Source: Bryobacteraceae bacterium (GTDB lineage Bacteria; Acidobacteriota; Terriglobia; Bryobacterales; Bryobacteraceae). Taken from it: 64,000 nucleotides of DNA. The number at the start of each line of letters is the position of its first letter. The first letter of the stretch is position 1. The position numbers and the translations under genes were made by a program. Shown piece after piece: positions 43,451 through 51,679 of this stretch. The stretch covers positions 124,001 through 188,000 of the forward strand of contig JAHCHE010000016.1 of NCBI GenBank assembly GCA_026129905.1, given 5' to 3'. The notes under the pieces are model-generated. The model was not told where the DNA came from. It ran no database searches and saw only the letters and a list, made by a program, of their open reading frames with translations.

Positions 43451-43494
43451 GGCAACCTGCGAGGCCGATCGGCGATCGGCCGGCGGCGGTTGCC
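43451..43494. repeat. Nested inverted repeats upstream of lacI
   Basis: Outer arms GGCAACC (43451-43457) and GGTTGCC (43488-43494); inner arms GGCCGATC (43463-43470) and GATCGGCC (43474-43481) with a 3-base centre. All arms are perfect. The structure is upstream of the -35 of the regulator gene and of the opposite promoter. Confidence 0.45.
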
Positions 43495-43534
43495 AACCGC
43501 GGAGCAGGATAAGAATCGTCGCACACATGGGGTG

Positions 43535-43581
43535 TTGACATTTGCGACGGGATTGGCCTAAAGTGCCTATGTAATGTTTCA
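43535..43581 (+). promoter_or_regulatory. Promoter and autoregulatory operator of the LacI gene
   Basis: TTGACA (43535-43540), 18-base spacer, TAAAGT (43559-43564), then TGTAATGTTTCA (43570-43581), one base different from the TonB-receptor operator as read on the plus strand. As at 43300, the site ends on the A of the start codon, so the leader is about 10 bases and the regulator probably represses itself. Confidence 0.65.
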
Positions 43582-44651
43582 TGAGCACCGTGGCTAAGAG
43601 CGCAACCTCGACCATCAAGGATGTCGCCCGGCGGGCCGGCGTCTCCATCGGCACGGTCTCCCGCGTCATCAACCGCCGTCCCGACGTGGATCCAGACCTC
43701 CGCAAGCGGGTGGAAGAGGCGATCGGCGAACTCAACTACCGTCCCAACGCGAGGGCCCGAGTCTTCGTTCAGAACTCGACGCCGGTGATCTCGTTCATCC
43801 TCAGCAACCGCAGCCTTGTCAATCCGTTTCACTCCGGGATTCTGCAAGGCGTCGAAGAGTACTGCGCCAACGCCGGCTACTTCGTGATGTTCACCAAGTA
43901 CGATTACTCGGGCGACACCAGGCCTGCGGACCTGCGGCTCCCGGGCGTCCTGCTCAGCCACGGGATCGCCGACTGCCTGATGCTCGCCGGCACGAATTAC
44001 GACAATTTCGTCCAGGCGGTGGAGGCGCTCGGGGTCCCGTACGTGGTGCTTTCCAATCATCACGTCTCGGAGACGAATCCGCCGCCGTTCGATCGCGCCG
44101 GTTGGGACGATTTCCAGGGTCCTTACGAGGCCACGCGGTATCTGACTACGCTCGGGCACCGCCACATCTGGTACATCGGCGACACCGCCCTGCCGTGGTA
44201 CCGGCAGCGATACGAGGCGTACGTGAAGGCGATGACGGAAAGCGGGCTCGAGCCGCTCGGGCAAACGATCGGCCTGTCCGACAACTACTATGCCAACGGA
44301 TACGCCTGCGCCGAACTGCTGGTGGAGAAGCGCTATCCGCTGACCGCCATTTTCGCCGCCTACGACGAGATCGCCTTCGGCGCGTGGGACGCCCTGCGCA
44401 AGCATGGGGTGGAAGTCCCGCGGGACGTCAGCATCATCGGTTACGGGGACAACGAGGAGGCGGTGTTCAAAGTCCCGCCGCTGACGACGATCCGCGTCGA
44501 CAAGAGCGAAGTGGGCCGCCAGCTCGCGCGCATGGCCATCGAGAAGCTGCGCAATCCGGGCGAACGCATTCCCGAGATCACCGTGCCCGTCACTCTGGTG
44601 AAGCGGGGCACCACCCGCCCCTGCCTGCCGGCGGCCCGGACGGTTCCGTAG
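43581..44651 (+). CDS. LacI-family transcriptional regulator of the pectin locus
   Basis: The 356-residue protein begins with an HTH domain, STIKDVARRAGVSIGTVSRV then INRRPDVDPDLRKRV (residues about 10-45), and a hinge helix (YRPNARARVF). A periplasmic-binding-protein-like sensor domain follows (about 65-350; LTAIFAAYDEIAFGAWDALR and GVEVPRDVSIIGYGDNE are the usual C-terminal lobe). Such regulators bind palindromes of about 12-14 bp and leave on binding a sugar. Matching sites are seen before this gene, the SMP-30 operon and the TonB receptor operon, and weaker ones before 37799 and 38935. The inducer is probably a breakdown product of rhamnogalacturonan; this is inference. Confidence 0.9.
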   Translation: MSTVAKSATSTIKDVARRAGVSIGTVSRVINRRPDVDPDLRKRVEEAIGELNYRPNARARVFVQNSTPVISFILSNRSLVNPFHSGILQGVEEYCANAGYFVMFTKYDYSGDTRPADLRLPGVLLSHGIADCLMLAGTNYDNFVQAVEALGVPYVVLSNHHVSETNPPPFDRAGWDDFQGPYEATRYLTTLGHRHIWYIGDTALPWYRQRYEAYVKAMTESGLEPLGQTIGLSDNYYANGYACAELLVEKRYPLTAIFAAYDEIAFGAWDALRKHGVEVPRDVSIIGYGDNEEAVFKVPPLTTIRVDKSEVGRQLARMAIEKLRNPGERIPEITVPVTLVKRGTTRPCLPAARTVP

Positions 44652-44714
44652 CCCGAAGCCAGAACGCGGCCGCGGGCTCAAAGCGCCGCGAGACCCCGGC
44701 GACCTCGCCGCAGC

Positions 44715-45980
44715 TTAAGGCTTCACGGCTTCGCCCGTCGCCTTGCCGTGGAGCTTTACCTCCACTTTCTCCTCCAGCGAATCGTAGTACTCCTTGAGCA
44801 CAGCGATCACTTCCGGCCGGGAGAATTCCGAGGGCACCGGCTTGCCTTCGCTCATCAGCTTGCGTAGCAGCGTGCCGGAGAGCAGCAGGCGGGCGCCGCC
44901 CTTGTAGGCGCCGTTCTCGTCGATGACGGCTTTGTTCTCGTGCGGGCAGGTCTTCATCGACGCCATCGAGCCGCACTCGTAACAGTAGAAGGTCCAGTCC
45001 ATCGCCAGGGGACGGAGCACGAGCGCATCCGGTGGAATCTCGTTGAAGATCTTCTGGGCGTCGAACGGCCCGTAGTAGTCGCCCACGCCCGCGTGATCGC
45101 GGCCGACGATCAGGTGCGAGCAGCCGTAGTTCTGGCGGAACACCGCGTGCAGCAGCGCCTCGCGCGGGCCGGCGTAGCGCATTTCCATCGGATAGCCGCC
45201 TTGCACCACGCGTTCCTTCCGGAAGTACTTATTGACCAGGGCGTCAATGGCTTTCACACGGACCTCGGCCGGGATGTCGCCCGGCTTCAGCTTGCCGACA
45301 AGCTGGTGCACGTACACGCCGTCGCACACCTCGATGGCGATCCACGCCAGGTAGGCGTGGGAATTGTGCATCGGGTTGCGAAGCTGCAATGCGGCCACCG
45401 TGCTCCAGCCGCGCTCCTCGAAGACCCGACGCGCTTCGGCCGGCCGCTGGTAGATGCTGGCGAACATTTCCGGGTAGTACGATTCCGAAAGCGCCTTCAC
45501 CGGCCCGGCCAGGTTTACGGGCCCCTGCGCCATCACCTTCTGCACGCCCGGGTGCGCCGGGTCCGTGGTGCGGAAGATCTCCTTGCACTCGTGTTCCTTG
45601 TCGATCGAGTACTTCTCGGCCACTTTCATGGTCCCGACGATGGTCTCGGTCTCGGTGTCCCACAACGCCACCTCGTCGCCGGGCGCGATCGAATCGGCGA
45701 GCGCGCGGTCCGCCGATAACGTGATCGGAATCGGCCAGAACACGCTTTGGCTCGCCAGCCGGTAATCGTCGCAACAACGGCGCCAGTCGTCGTGGCTCAT
45801 GAAGCCGTCGAGCGGCGTGAATGCGCCGATGCCCATCATGATCAGGTCGCTGGTTTCACGGCTCGTCAGCGGGACTTTCGGAAGAATCGCCGCTTTGGTT
45901 AACTCCCCGTCTCTCTCCTCCCCCTGCAATAGAAGCGGCTGCAGTCCTTTGCCTCCATGCGGCGGGACAAGTTTGCTCAC
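44715..45980 (-). CDS. sat: Sulfate adenylyltransferase (ATP sulfurylase)
   Basis: Makes adenosine-5'-phosphosulfate from ATP and sulfate. The 421-residue protein is of the single-chain Sat type. [10 protein letters not shown] (about 200, cf. QxRNPxHxxH) and [12 protein letters not shown] (about 292) are the nucleotide-binding motifs, and the C-terminal [15 protein letters not shown] cluster binds zinc. [13 protein letters not shown] is the N-terminal signature. The GTG start at 45980 has AGGAGG 7 bases upstream. APS kinase (cysC) is found 15 kb away at 60616 rather than next to it, so the pathway is not clustered here. Whether the role is assimilation or dissimilation cannot be told; no apr or dsr genes are seen. 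Confidence 0.95.
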   Translation of the reverse strand: MSKLVPPHGGKGLQPLLLQGEERDGELTKAAILPKVPLTSRETSDLIMMGIGAFTPLDGFMSHDDWRRCCDDYRLASQSVFWPIPITLSADRALADSIAPGDEVALWDTETETIVGTMKVAEKYSIDKEHECKEIFRTTDPAHPGVQKVMAQGPVNLAGPVKALSESYYPEMFASIYQRPAEARRVFEERGWSTVAALQLRNPMHNSHAYLAWIAIEVCDGVYVHQLVGKLKPGDIPAEVRVKAIDALVNKYFRKERVVQGGYPMEMRYAGPREALLHAVFRQNYGCSHLIVGRDHAGVGDYYGPFDAQKIFNEIPPDALVLRPLAMDWTFYCYECGSMASMKTCPHENKAVIDENGAYKGGARLLLSGTLLRKLMSEGKPVPSEFSRPEVIAVLKEYYDSLEEKVEVKLHGKATGEAVKP

Positions 45981-46111
45981 TCAAACACCTCCTGATATCG
46001 CGGGCGCAGACCCGCATCCCCCGATGATACCCTGACGGCCGGGAAGGGCGTTGCAAATCGCAACACTGCGGCGTGGAAGAACTCCACAGGAACGGGAGGC
46101 GGCCCGACCGC

Positions 46112-48712
46112 TCAATCGGCGCGGGCAGACGTTTTCGTCTCCAGGCTTTCCGCGGCCGGCCGCCGCTCGAACTTATAGTTACCCTCCAGAAACTGCCGCA
46201 CGTGCCACCTCATCACTTCCGGGCTGGTCATGAACATGTCAAGCTGGCTCGTGCAGGCCAGCAGCCGGCCCAGGATATCGAGCAGGTCGTACGTTCGCGT
46301 GGCCGGCGCGCGCTTCAGCCACGCGTTCACCAGGTCGCCGCGGCGATGCACCATGAACCCATGGCGCTTCAGGCACTCCTCGACAAAACAGGCCCGCAGG
46401 TTACGGCGGACGCGCGTGGCGCCTCCGCCCGCGAAGCGAAACGCGATGTAATTCTTGCTCGGCGTGTCGGTGAGGCTGGCGTCAACCAAGGTGAAATGAA
46501 AGGCCAACCGCGCATTGAGGTTCATATATTCGTCCGCGGCTAGCAGGTAGCTCTGCCGGCCCAGCGGACGCGAGACGTACTCCTGCGGCGTCAGCGAAGT
46601 GGCCATCACGGAAGCGAGATCGCTGAGGCTGGCCGGCATCTCGCGCCGCCAGGACACCCCCGGATGGCTGATGCCGCGCCACAGCGCCTGGAACGGGAGC
46701 GAAGCGATCTGAAACGGCTCCACCTCGGCGGCGCTGTCGTCCGTCAGGCGGAGCCCTCCTCCCAGGTCGAGGATGTGGAGATGAAGCGGCAAAGCGGTCT
46801 TCAGGCGCCTGGCCGAACGGCCGTCGCGCTCATGCACGATGTCGTTGACCGTAAACATCGCCTCGATGGCCTTCTCGTGGCAGTAGCGCATCACGTCGTG
46901 GGTGGACCGGCACCCGGCCGGCCGGAAGTCCTGATCGGACGGATCCACCAGGTTCAGGCGGAGAAGGTTGCGGCTGATCGGATCGCTGGGCTCGAGGTTC
47001 CGCCCGGCCCCGTCCGGCGCATCCACCCGCCGCGCTGCCCACAGCGTCCCCGCGTAGACGGCCGAGGCGACGGCGTCGAGGCTCACCGGGTCGCCAGGGC
47101 GAATCCGCTCGAACGATCCTTCCATGAGAAACACGGAAGGAATCTTGAACTCCCGCAACAGGGCCGCCGCGTGGCCGGCTACATTTCCCCATTCGGCGAC
47201 GAGGCCCGATACCTTGGAAAAAACCCGCACAATCTCCGGCGACGCCCGGCGCAGAAAGAGGATGGAACCAGGGGCGACGTCGGCGAGGTCTTCGGCGCGC
47301 TCGGCCAGAGAGGCGGCGCCGGAGACGCGCCCCGGGTAGATTGTTCGTCCGCCGGAAAGGATCGGGGTCGTTTTCACTCTGCCCTTCGCCGCCTGCCTGG
47401 TACGGTCCACCAGCGCCAGCGGCCGTGTCTGAAGAATCCAGATCCGATCGTTTTCGTCGAGCGCCCACTCGACGTCCTGCGGCGTCTTGAAGTATTCCTC
47501 CATCCGGACGCCGAACTCCGCCAGTTTCCCCGCCGTTTCCGGTTCCAGGCTGGGCGTGAGCGAGAGCGAGGCATTGAGGGGGCGCCGATCGAGGCCGCCT
47601 TCCGGCCGCAGCGCGATCGTTTCCCGCTTGGGCGCCACCGTGCACTCTACAATCCTGTGCCCCCGCTTGCGCGACACCAGGAAAAGGTCGGCCGGAGTCT
47701 TGCCACTGGCGATGTCCAGCCCCAGTCCGTAGGTCGCGGTGATCCAGAGATTCTGGCTCCTGGAATCGGCCGGGTCCCGGGTGTACATGATTCCCGACGC
47801 CTTGGCGCGAATCGCCGGCAGGAACAGCACGGCCATGGGGCTCTCCACCTCGATGACGCCGGTGGACAGCCGGTAGGAAATCGCACGTTCGCTAAAGCGC
47901 CCCCCGACGACCTCTTTGTAAGCATTGGCAACGTCCGCCCGCGGCACGTTGATCCGGCTGAGAAACTGTCCGGCGTACGTGCGCGGCCCGCCTTCCGGCC
48001 CTTCGCCGACCGCGCTCGAACGCACGGCGAGTTGGGAGCCGTGGTCCTCGAGGACACGCGCGCGCTCCGTGATCGCCACCTCGACCGCGCGGGGCAGCCG
48101 CGTCGACATCACCAGTTCCTGCAGCCGGCGGGCCGTTTCGCCGACCGTAGGAAAATCGGTAGCGGCCAGGTCTTTCAGGGAGTCCCGGATCACTTGCCAG
48201 TGCGGTATTCCACAGAACTGAAGGTAGGCCTCGGTGGTGAGCGCGTAGCCGTTGGGCACCGGCAGGCCGAGCTTGTTCTTCACTTCCCCGAGCGCCGCCG
48301 CTTTCCCGCCCACCTCCCCGGCGTCGGCCAGCCCCACTTCGTGCAGCCAAACGGCAAGCCGCGGGCTGACGAGTTCCTGTTGCGCCGCCAGGTACCGCTC
48401 CACCTCGTTGCGCTGGGCATCGAGGCGCTCAAACAGAACCGGCTGGCGGAACCCGGTCAGCCGCTCCAACGCGGCGACGATGCCGCGGGCCTTCTCGTAA
48501 ATAGCTCCCACGCGGTCCTCGACGAGGCGTCGCCTGGGGGGCGTGTACTGGAGGTCTTCCTGCAACTCGACGATCACCTCCAGGCACTCTGTGTTGAGCG
48601 CCAGAAGCTCGCGAAAGCTTGAGTATTTCTCGCGGATGCGTTCTTCGGAGGCGGGCCCGGAGACCGGAGGCCGTCCGGAGGCTCGCGCTTTGCTGCGCAA
48701 CCAATCGAACAT
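46112..48712 (-). CDS. PEP synthase/PPDK-like protein with variant phosphohistidine domain
   Basis: The 866-residue protein has an N-terminal helical part (1-120), then a pyruvate-phosphate-dikinase-type ATP-binding domain (about 130-430: ADAGEVGGKAAALGEVKNKL, QLAVRSSAVGEG, ASGIMYTRDP, and DVEWALDENDRIWILQTRPL) and a swivelling phosphohistidine domain (about 475-560) in which GNVAGHAAALLREFKIPSVF keeps the His of the TGG-x-x-SHAA motif but changes the residues before it. The C-terminal 300 residues do not look like the usual PEP-binding barrel. So it likely phosphorylates an acceptor other than pyruvate, as in rifampicin phosphotransferases or glucan water dikinases. The start is uncertain; an upstream ATG at 48778 exists. 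Confidence 0.75.
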   Translation of the reverse strand: MFDWLRSKARASGRPPVSGPASEERIREKYSSFRELLALNTECLEVIVELQEDLQYTPPRRRLVEDRVGAIYEKARGIVAALERLTGFRQPVLFERLDAQRNEVERYLAAQQELVSPRLAVWLHEVGLADAGEVGGKAAALGEVKNKLGLPVPNGYALTTEAYLQFCGIPHWQVIRDSLKDLAATDFPTVGETARRLQELVMSTRLPRAVEVAITERARVLEDHGSQLAVRSSAVGEGPEGGPRTYAGQFLSRINVPRADVANAYKEVVGGRFSERAISYRLSTGVIEVESPMAVLFLPAIRAKASGIMYTRDPADSRSQNLWITATYGLGLDIASGKTPADLFLVSRKRGHRIVECTVAPKRETIALRPEGGLDRRPLNASLSLTPSLEPETAGKLAEFGVRMEEYFKTPQDVEWALDENDRIWILQTRPLALVDRTRQAAKGRVKTTPILSGGRTIYPGRVSGAASLAERAEDLADVAPGSILFLRRASPEIVRVFSKVSGLVAEWGNVAGHAAALLREFKIPSVFLMEGSFERIRPGDPVSLDAVASAVYAGTLWAARRVDAPDGAGRNLEPSDPISRNLLRLNLVDPSDQDFRPAGCRSTHDVMRYCHEKAIEAMFTVNDIVHERDGRSARRLKTALPLHLHILDLGGGLRLTDDSAAEVEPFQIASLPFQALWRGISHPGVSWRREMPASLSDLASVMATSLTPQEYVSRPLGRQSYLLAADEYMNLNARLAFHFTLVDASLTDTPSKNYIAFRFAGGGATRVRRNLRACFVEECLKRHGFMVHRRGDLVNAWLKRAPATRTYDLLDILGRLLACTSQLDMFMTSPEVMRWHVRQFLEGNYKFERRPAAESLETKTSARAD

Positions 48713-48744
48713 GGACGCCTGCTTCAGAGTAACACCGGAAGGTT

Positions 48745-48771
48745 GGGCAACTTGGCGCAACCGGGCGCAAC
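48745..48771. repeat. Three GCAAC half-sites phased at 10 bp between divergent genes
   Basis: GGGCAAC (48745-48751), GCGCAAC (48755-48761) and GCGCAAC (48765-48771) stand exactly one helical turn apart, in the gap between the PEP-synthase-like gene and the SPL-like gene. The phasing suggests cooperative binding on one face of DNA. Confidence 0.4.
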
Positions 48772-48817
48772 CTGCCACCCACTTGACGCATGGCGAATAA
48801 AAAGCGAAACTGTACTA

Positions 48818-49834
48818 GTGGACACGCTGTTTCCGCTTCCGGAGCAGACCCGGCTTGTCGGCATCGCGCGCGCCGCCGCCGGCAGCCCCGTGCTGGAAGC
48901 CAAGCGCCGCGTCGACTACCTCGAACTCCCTACCCGGCGCTACATCACCAAATGCGACAGCGAGCGCGTTCCGTTTCAGTGGACCATCAATCCGTATCGC
49001 GGCTGCGAGTTTGGATGCAAGTACTGCTATGCCCGGTACACGCACGAGTTCATGGAACTCCGCGACGGGTTGTCGTTCGAGACGCGGATCTTCGCCAAGC
49101 AATGGGACCCGCGCGCGTTCGCTCAGGAGTTGCGGCGCATCCCGCGCAACCACTGGATCGCAATCGGGACCGCTACCGACCCGTACCAACCGGCCGAGCG
49201 CCGCTTCGGCGTCACGCGGCGGATGCTCGAGGCGCTCGCCCGGGAGCGCGGCCGGCGGCTTTCCATCACCACCAAATCGGACCTGATGACGCGGGACGCC
49301 GATTTGCTAAGAACGATCTCCGCCTCCAATGTCCTCCACGCCGCGCTTACAATCACCACGCTCGACGAGGAACTGGCGCGGCTGATTGAGCCGTACGCCA
49401 CCCGGCCGGCGCTTCGCATCAAGGCGGTGGAGACCTTGACGAAAGCCGGGATCCGGGCGGGGGTAGTGGCCTCCCCGATCCTCCCGCTGCTGAACGACGG
49501 CGAGTCGGGCCTCGACGAGCTTGCGCGGGCCGCCGCCGGAGCGGGCGCCCTCTACTTCGGGGGGCATGTCGTGTTCTTGAAGCCCTGTGCCCGGCAGGTG
49601 TTCTTTCCATTTCTCGAACGGCATTACCCGCGTCTGGCGGGCCGGTACCGGGAGCGGTTCGCCCGGAGTTCCTATCTGAGGGGCGCGTATCCGGAGACGG
49701 TGGAGCGGCGGATCGAGGCGGTCCGGCGCCGTTACGGACTTGGAAGGCGCATCCCGGACTACAGGCCGGAAGCCTGGGAAGGGGAGGAGCAGCGGGAACT
49801 GGCGTTTGGCGAGCCGGGACGGGCAGACCCATAG
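48818..49834 (+). CDS. SPL-like (spore photoproduct lyase family) radical SAM protein
   Basis: A 338-residue radical SAM enzyme with the [4Fe-4S] motif CEFGCKYC (about residues 67-74) in the context INPYRGCEFGCKYCYARYTH, typical of the SplB-related Rv2578c group rather than true spore photoproduct lyase. WIAIGTATDPYQPAERRF, RRLSITTKSDL and FLKPCARQVFFPFL are further family motifs. The reaction of this group is not known; DNA repair has been suggested. The start is GTG at 48818, chosen by the beginning of similarity (DTLFPLPEQ); there is no clear ribosome site and the leader should be short. Confidence 0.82.
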   Translation: MDTLFPLPEQTRLVGIARAAAGSPVLEAKRRVDYLELPTRRYITKCDSERVPFQWTINPYRGCEFGCKYCYARYTHEFMELRDGLSFETRIFAKQWDPRAFAQELRRIPRNHWIAIGTATDPYQPAERRFGVTRRMLEALARERGRRLSITTKSDLMTRDADLLRTISASNVLHAALTITTLDEELARLIEPYATRPALRIKAVETLTKAGIRAGVVASPILPLLNDGESGLDELARAAAGAGALYFGGHVVFLKPCARQVFFPFLERHYPRLAGRYRERFARSSYLRGAYPETVERRIEAVRRRYGLGRRIPDYRPEAWEGEEQRELAFGEPGRADP

Positions 49835-49852
49835 CTTTTTGTCGCAAAGTAC

Positions 49853-49881
49853 TTGCCGTCCGACGCGCGCGGTCGTATAAT
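49853..49881 (+). promoter_or_regulatory. Strong promoter of a leaderless gene
   Basis: TTGCCG (49853-49858), 17-base spacer, TATAAT (49876-49881). The ATG at 49888 follows after 6 bases, where transcription would begin, so the mRNA would start with AUG. Confidence 0.65.
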
Positions 49882-49887
49882 CGCAAC

Positions 49888-50502
49888 ATGGCTGTCGTGC
49901 ACAAGCTCGAACCCCGGCCCATGAACCATGTCGGCATCCACAGCCACGCGCTGGAGCACCTCCGGTACATCCGCGAAACGATGGAACGGGCCGGTTCCTT
50001 CACGGCGGTTCCCGGCTGGGGCGGGGTCGCCATGGGCGTCGCCGCCGTCGTTGCCGGCTTGCTGGCGGCGAGCCGGGACACGCTCGGCGAGGTTCTCGCC
50101 ATCTGGACCGCCACGGGCCTGGTGGCGCTCGGCATCGGTCTGTTCGCCATGAGGCGCAAGGCCGGGCGCGCCGACGTCCCGCTGCTGTCGACCCCGGCGC
50201 GGAAGTTCGTGTTCAGTTTTTCTCCTCCGCTGCTGGCCGGGGCGCTATTGACGGGAGCTCTTCTGTGGACGGGAGAGTGGAACCCGATTCCCGGCACCTG
50301 GCTGCTGCTGTACGGAACCGGCGTGGTGGCGGGCGGGGCGTTTTCCGTCAAGCCGGTGCCGGTGATGGGCGTTTGCTTCATGGCGGCCGGAACGCTGGCG
50401 CTGTTCTGCCCGCCGTCCTGGGGCAACTGGTTTCTCATGGCCGGTTTCGGCGGGCTGCACATGATTTTCGGAATTCTCATTGCCAGGAGGTACGGTGGCT
50501 AG
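49888..50502 (+). CDS. Membrane protein of unknown function paired with a winged-helix regulator
   Basis: A 204-residue protein with a soluble N-terminal helix (HALEHLRYIRETMERAGSFTAVPGWGG) and about five membrane helices from residue 45 onward. The start motif RETMERA-x-FTAVPG recurs in acidobacterial proteins of this type that I have seen annotated only as hypothetical. No catalytic motif is visible. Its end overlaps the regulator gene by 8 bases, so the two are co-expressed, and the regulator may sense or control this protein. An in-frame ATG at 49921 could be the start of translation if the message is not leaderless. Confidence 0.7.
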   Translation: MAVVHKLEPRPMNHVGIHSHALEHLRYIRETMERAGSFTAVPGWGGVAMGVAAVVAGLLAASRDTLGEVLAIWTATGLVALGIGLFAMRRKAGRADVPLLSTPARKFVFSFSPPLLAGALLTGALLWTGEWNPIPGTWLLLYGTGVVAGGAFSVKPVPVMGVCFMAAGTLALFCPPSWGNWFLMAGFGGLHMIFGILIARRYGG

Positions 50503-50872
50503 GCAAGTCGCTCTGTTGGATGACGAGGCGCCGCGCAACCGGGGCAGCCGCCCAAGGAGCGCGTGGACCGGCAAGGATCTGCCGAAGCTGGACCGGCTGA
50601 TCCACGAGCGCATGCGCCTTGGGATCGTAAGCGCCCTCGTGGGCAACGAGACGCTGACGTTCAACGACCTGAAGAAGCTTCTCGGCACGACGGACGGAAA
50701 CGTGAGCGTCCACACGCGGAAGCTCGAGGAAGCGCAATATATCACCTGTAAGAAATCGTTCGACGGCCGCGTCCCGAAAACCGAGTACCGGCTCACCGCG
50801 ACCGGACGCCGCGCCTTCGAGCGGTACCTGGATCACATGGAAGCGTTAGTCAACGCCATGCGGGAGCGGTAG
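50495..50872 (+). CDS. Winged-helix transcriptional regulator (HTH_34 type)
   Basis: The 125-residue protein has a MarR/ArsR-like winged helix of the PF13601 type: [38 protein letters not shown] (recognition helix region), [15 protein letters not shown] and [20 protein letters not shown] at 50495 is the start, with AGGAGG only 4 bases before it and lying in the end of the preceding gene. Such regulators generally act on their own operon. The Cys in ITCKK is a possible redox or metal contact, but that is speculation. Confidence 0.85.
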   Translation: MARQVALLDDEAPRNRGSRPRSAWTGKDLPKLDRLIHERMRLGIVSALVGNETLTFNDLKKLLGTTDGNVSVHTRKLEEAQYITCKKSFDGRVPKTEYRLTATGRRAFERYLDHMEALVNAMRER

Positions 50873-50903
50873 CCCGCGTGTTTTTTTGAAATCGAGCTTT
50901 GCA

Positions 50904-51629
50904 ATGAAAAGCACTTTCTCCAATCCGAAACCGCTCCACGCCGCGATCATCATGGATGGAAACGGGCGTTGGGCGGCGGCGCGCGGCTGGCCCCGCACCG
51001 CCGGCCACCGGGCGGGCGCCGACGCGCTGCGGCGCACGGTGGAGGCGGCGCCCTCCCTCGGAGTTAGCATGTTGACGCTCTACGCCTTCTCCTCGGACAA
51101 CTGGAAGCGGCCCTCCGCCGAGGTCGGCGCGCTGATGAACCTCCTGCAGACCTATCTGCACAAAGAAACCTCCCGTTGCGTGGAAAACGGCGTTCGGATC
51201 GGTTTCCTCGGGCGGCGCGACCGACTCTCGCTGTCGATCTGCGCCGCCATCGAAAGCGCCGAAAACGCCACCGCCGGCGGAGACCGCCTGCACGTCAGGA
51301 TCGCGGTGGATTACTCGGCTCGCGATGCGATCCTCGACGCAGCCACGCGGCTGCGCGCCGCCGGCGAGATCAACCGTGAGAACTTCGCCCGGGCGCTTGC
51401 CGGCGGCCGCGACGGCCCGCGGGCGGCGGAAGTCGACCTGCTGATCCGCACCGGAGGCGAGCAGCGGCTCAGCGACTTCCTCCTGTGGGAATGCGCTTAC
51501 GCCGAACTGTACTTCACGCCCGTCATGTGGCCGGAGTTCGGCGCGGCGGACTTGGAAGCCGCTGTGTCGGAGTACTACCGGCGCGAACGGCGCTTCGGCG
51601 GACTCGCGCTGGAACCCGCCGCCAGTTGA
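50904..51629 (+). CDS. uppS: Isoprenyl (di-trans,poly-cis undecaprenyl-type) transferase
   Basis: Cis-prenyltransferase that builds the polyprenyl diphosphate lipid carrier from IPP and FPP at the inner membrane. In 241 residues it has [17 protein letters not shown] (catalytic Asp and P-loop, 13-29), [24 protein letters not shown] and [17 protein letters not shown] (IPP site), with a C-terminal FTPVMWPEF. Compared with most UppS proteins, the segment VDYSARDAI replaces the usual VNYGGR, so it is a somewhat divergent member that may make a different chain length. The ATG at 50904 is chosen; a TTG 18 bases upstream is also possible. uppP is far away at 4640. Confidence 0.92.
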   Translation: MKSTFSNPKPLHAAIIMDGNGRWAAARGWPRTAGHRAGADALRRTVEAAPSLGVSMLTLYAFSSDNWKRPSAEVGALMNLLQTYLHKETSRCVENGVRIGFLGRRDRLSLSICAAIESAENATAGGDRLHVRIAVDYSARDAILDAATRLRAAGEINRENFARALAGGRDGPRAAEVDLLIRTGGEQRLSDFLLWECAYAELYFTPVMWPEFGAADLEAAVSEYYRRERRFGGLALEPAAS

Positions 51630-51679
51630 GCCCGGCCCAACACCCGGCCGCCGGCTGTTGTAAAGTGAAGTTTCTCGCT

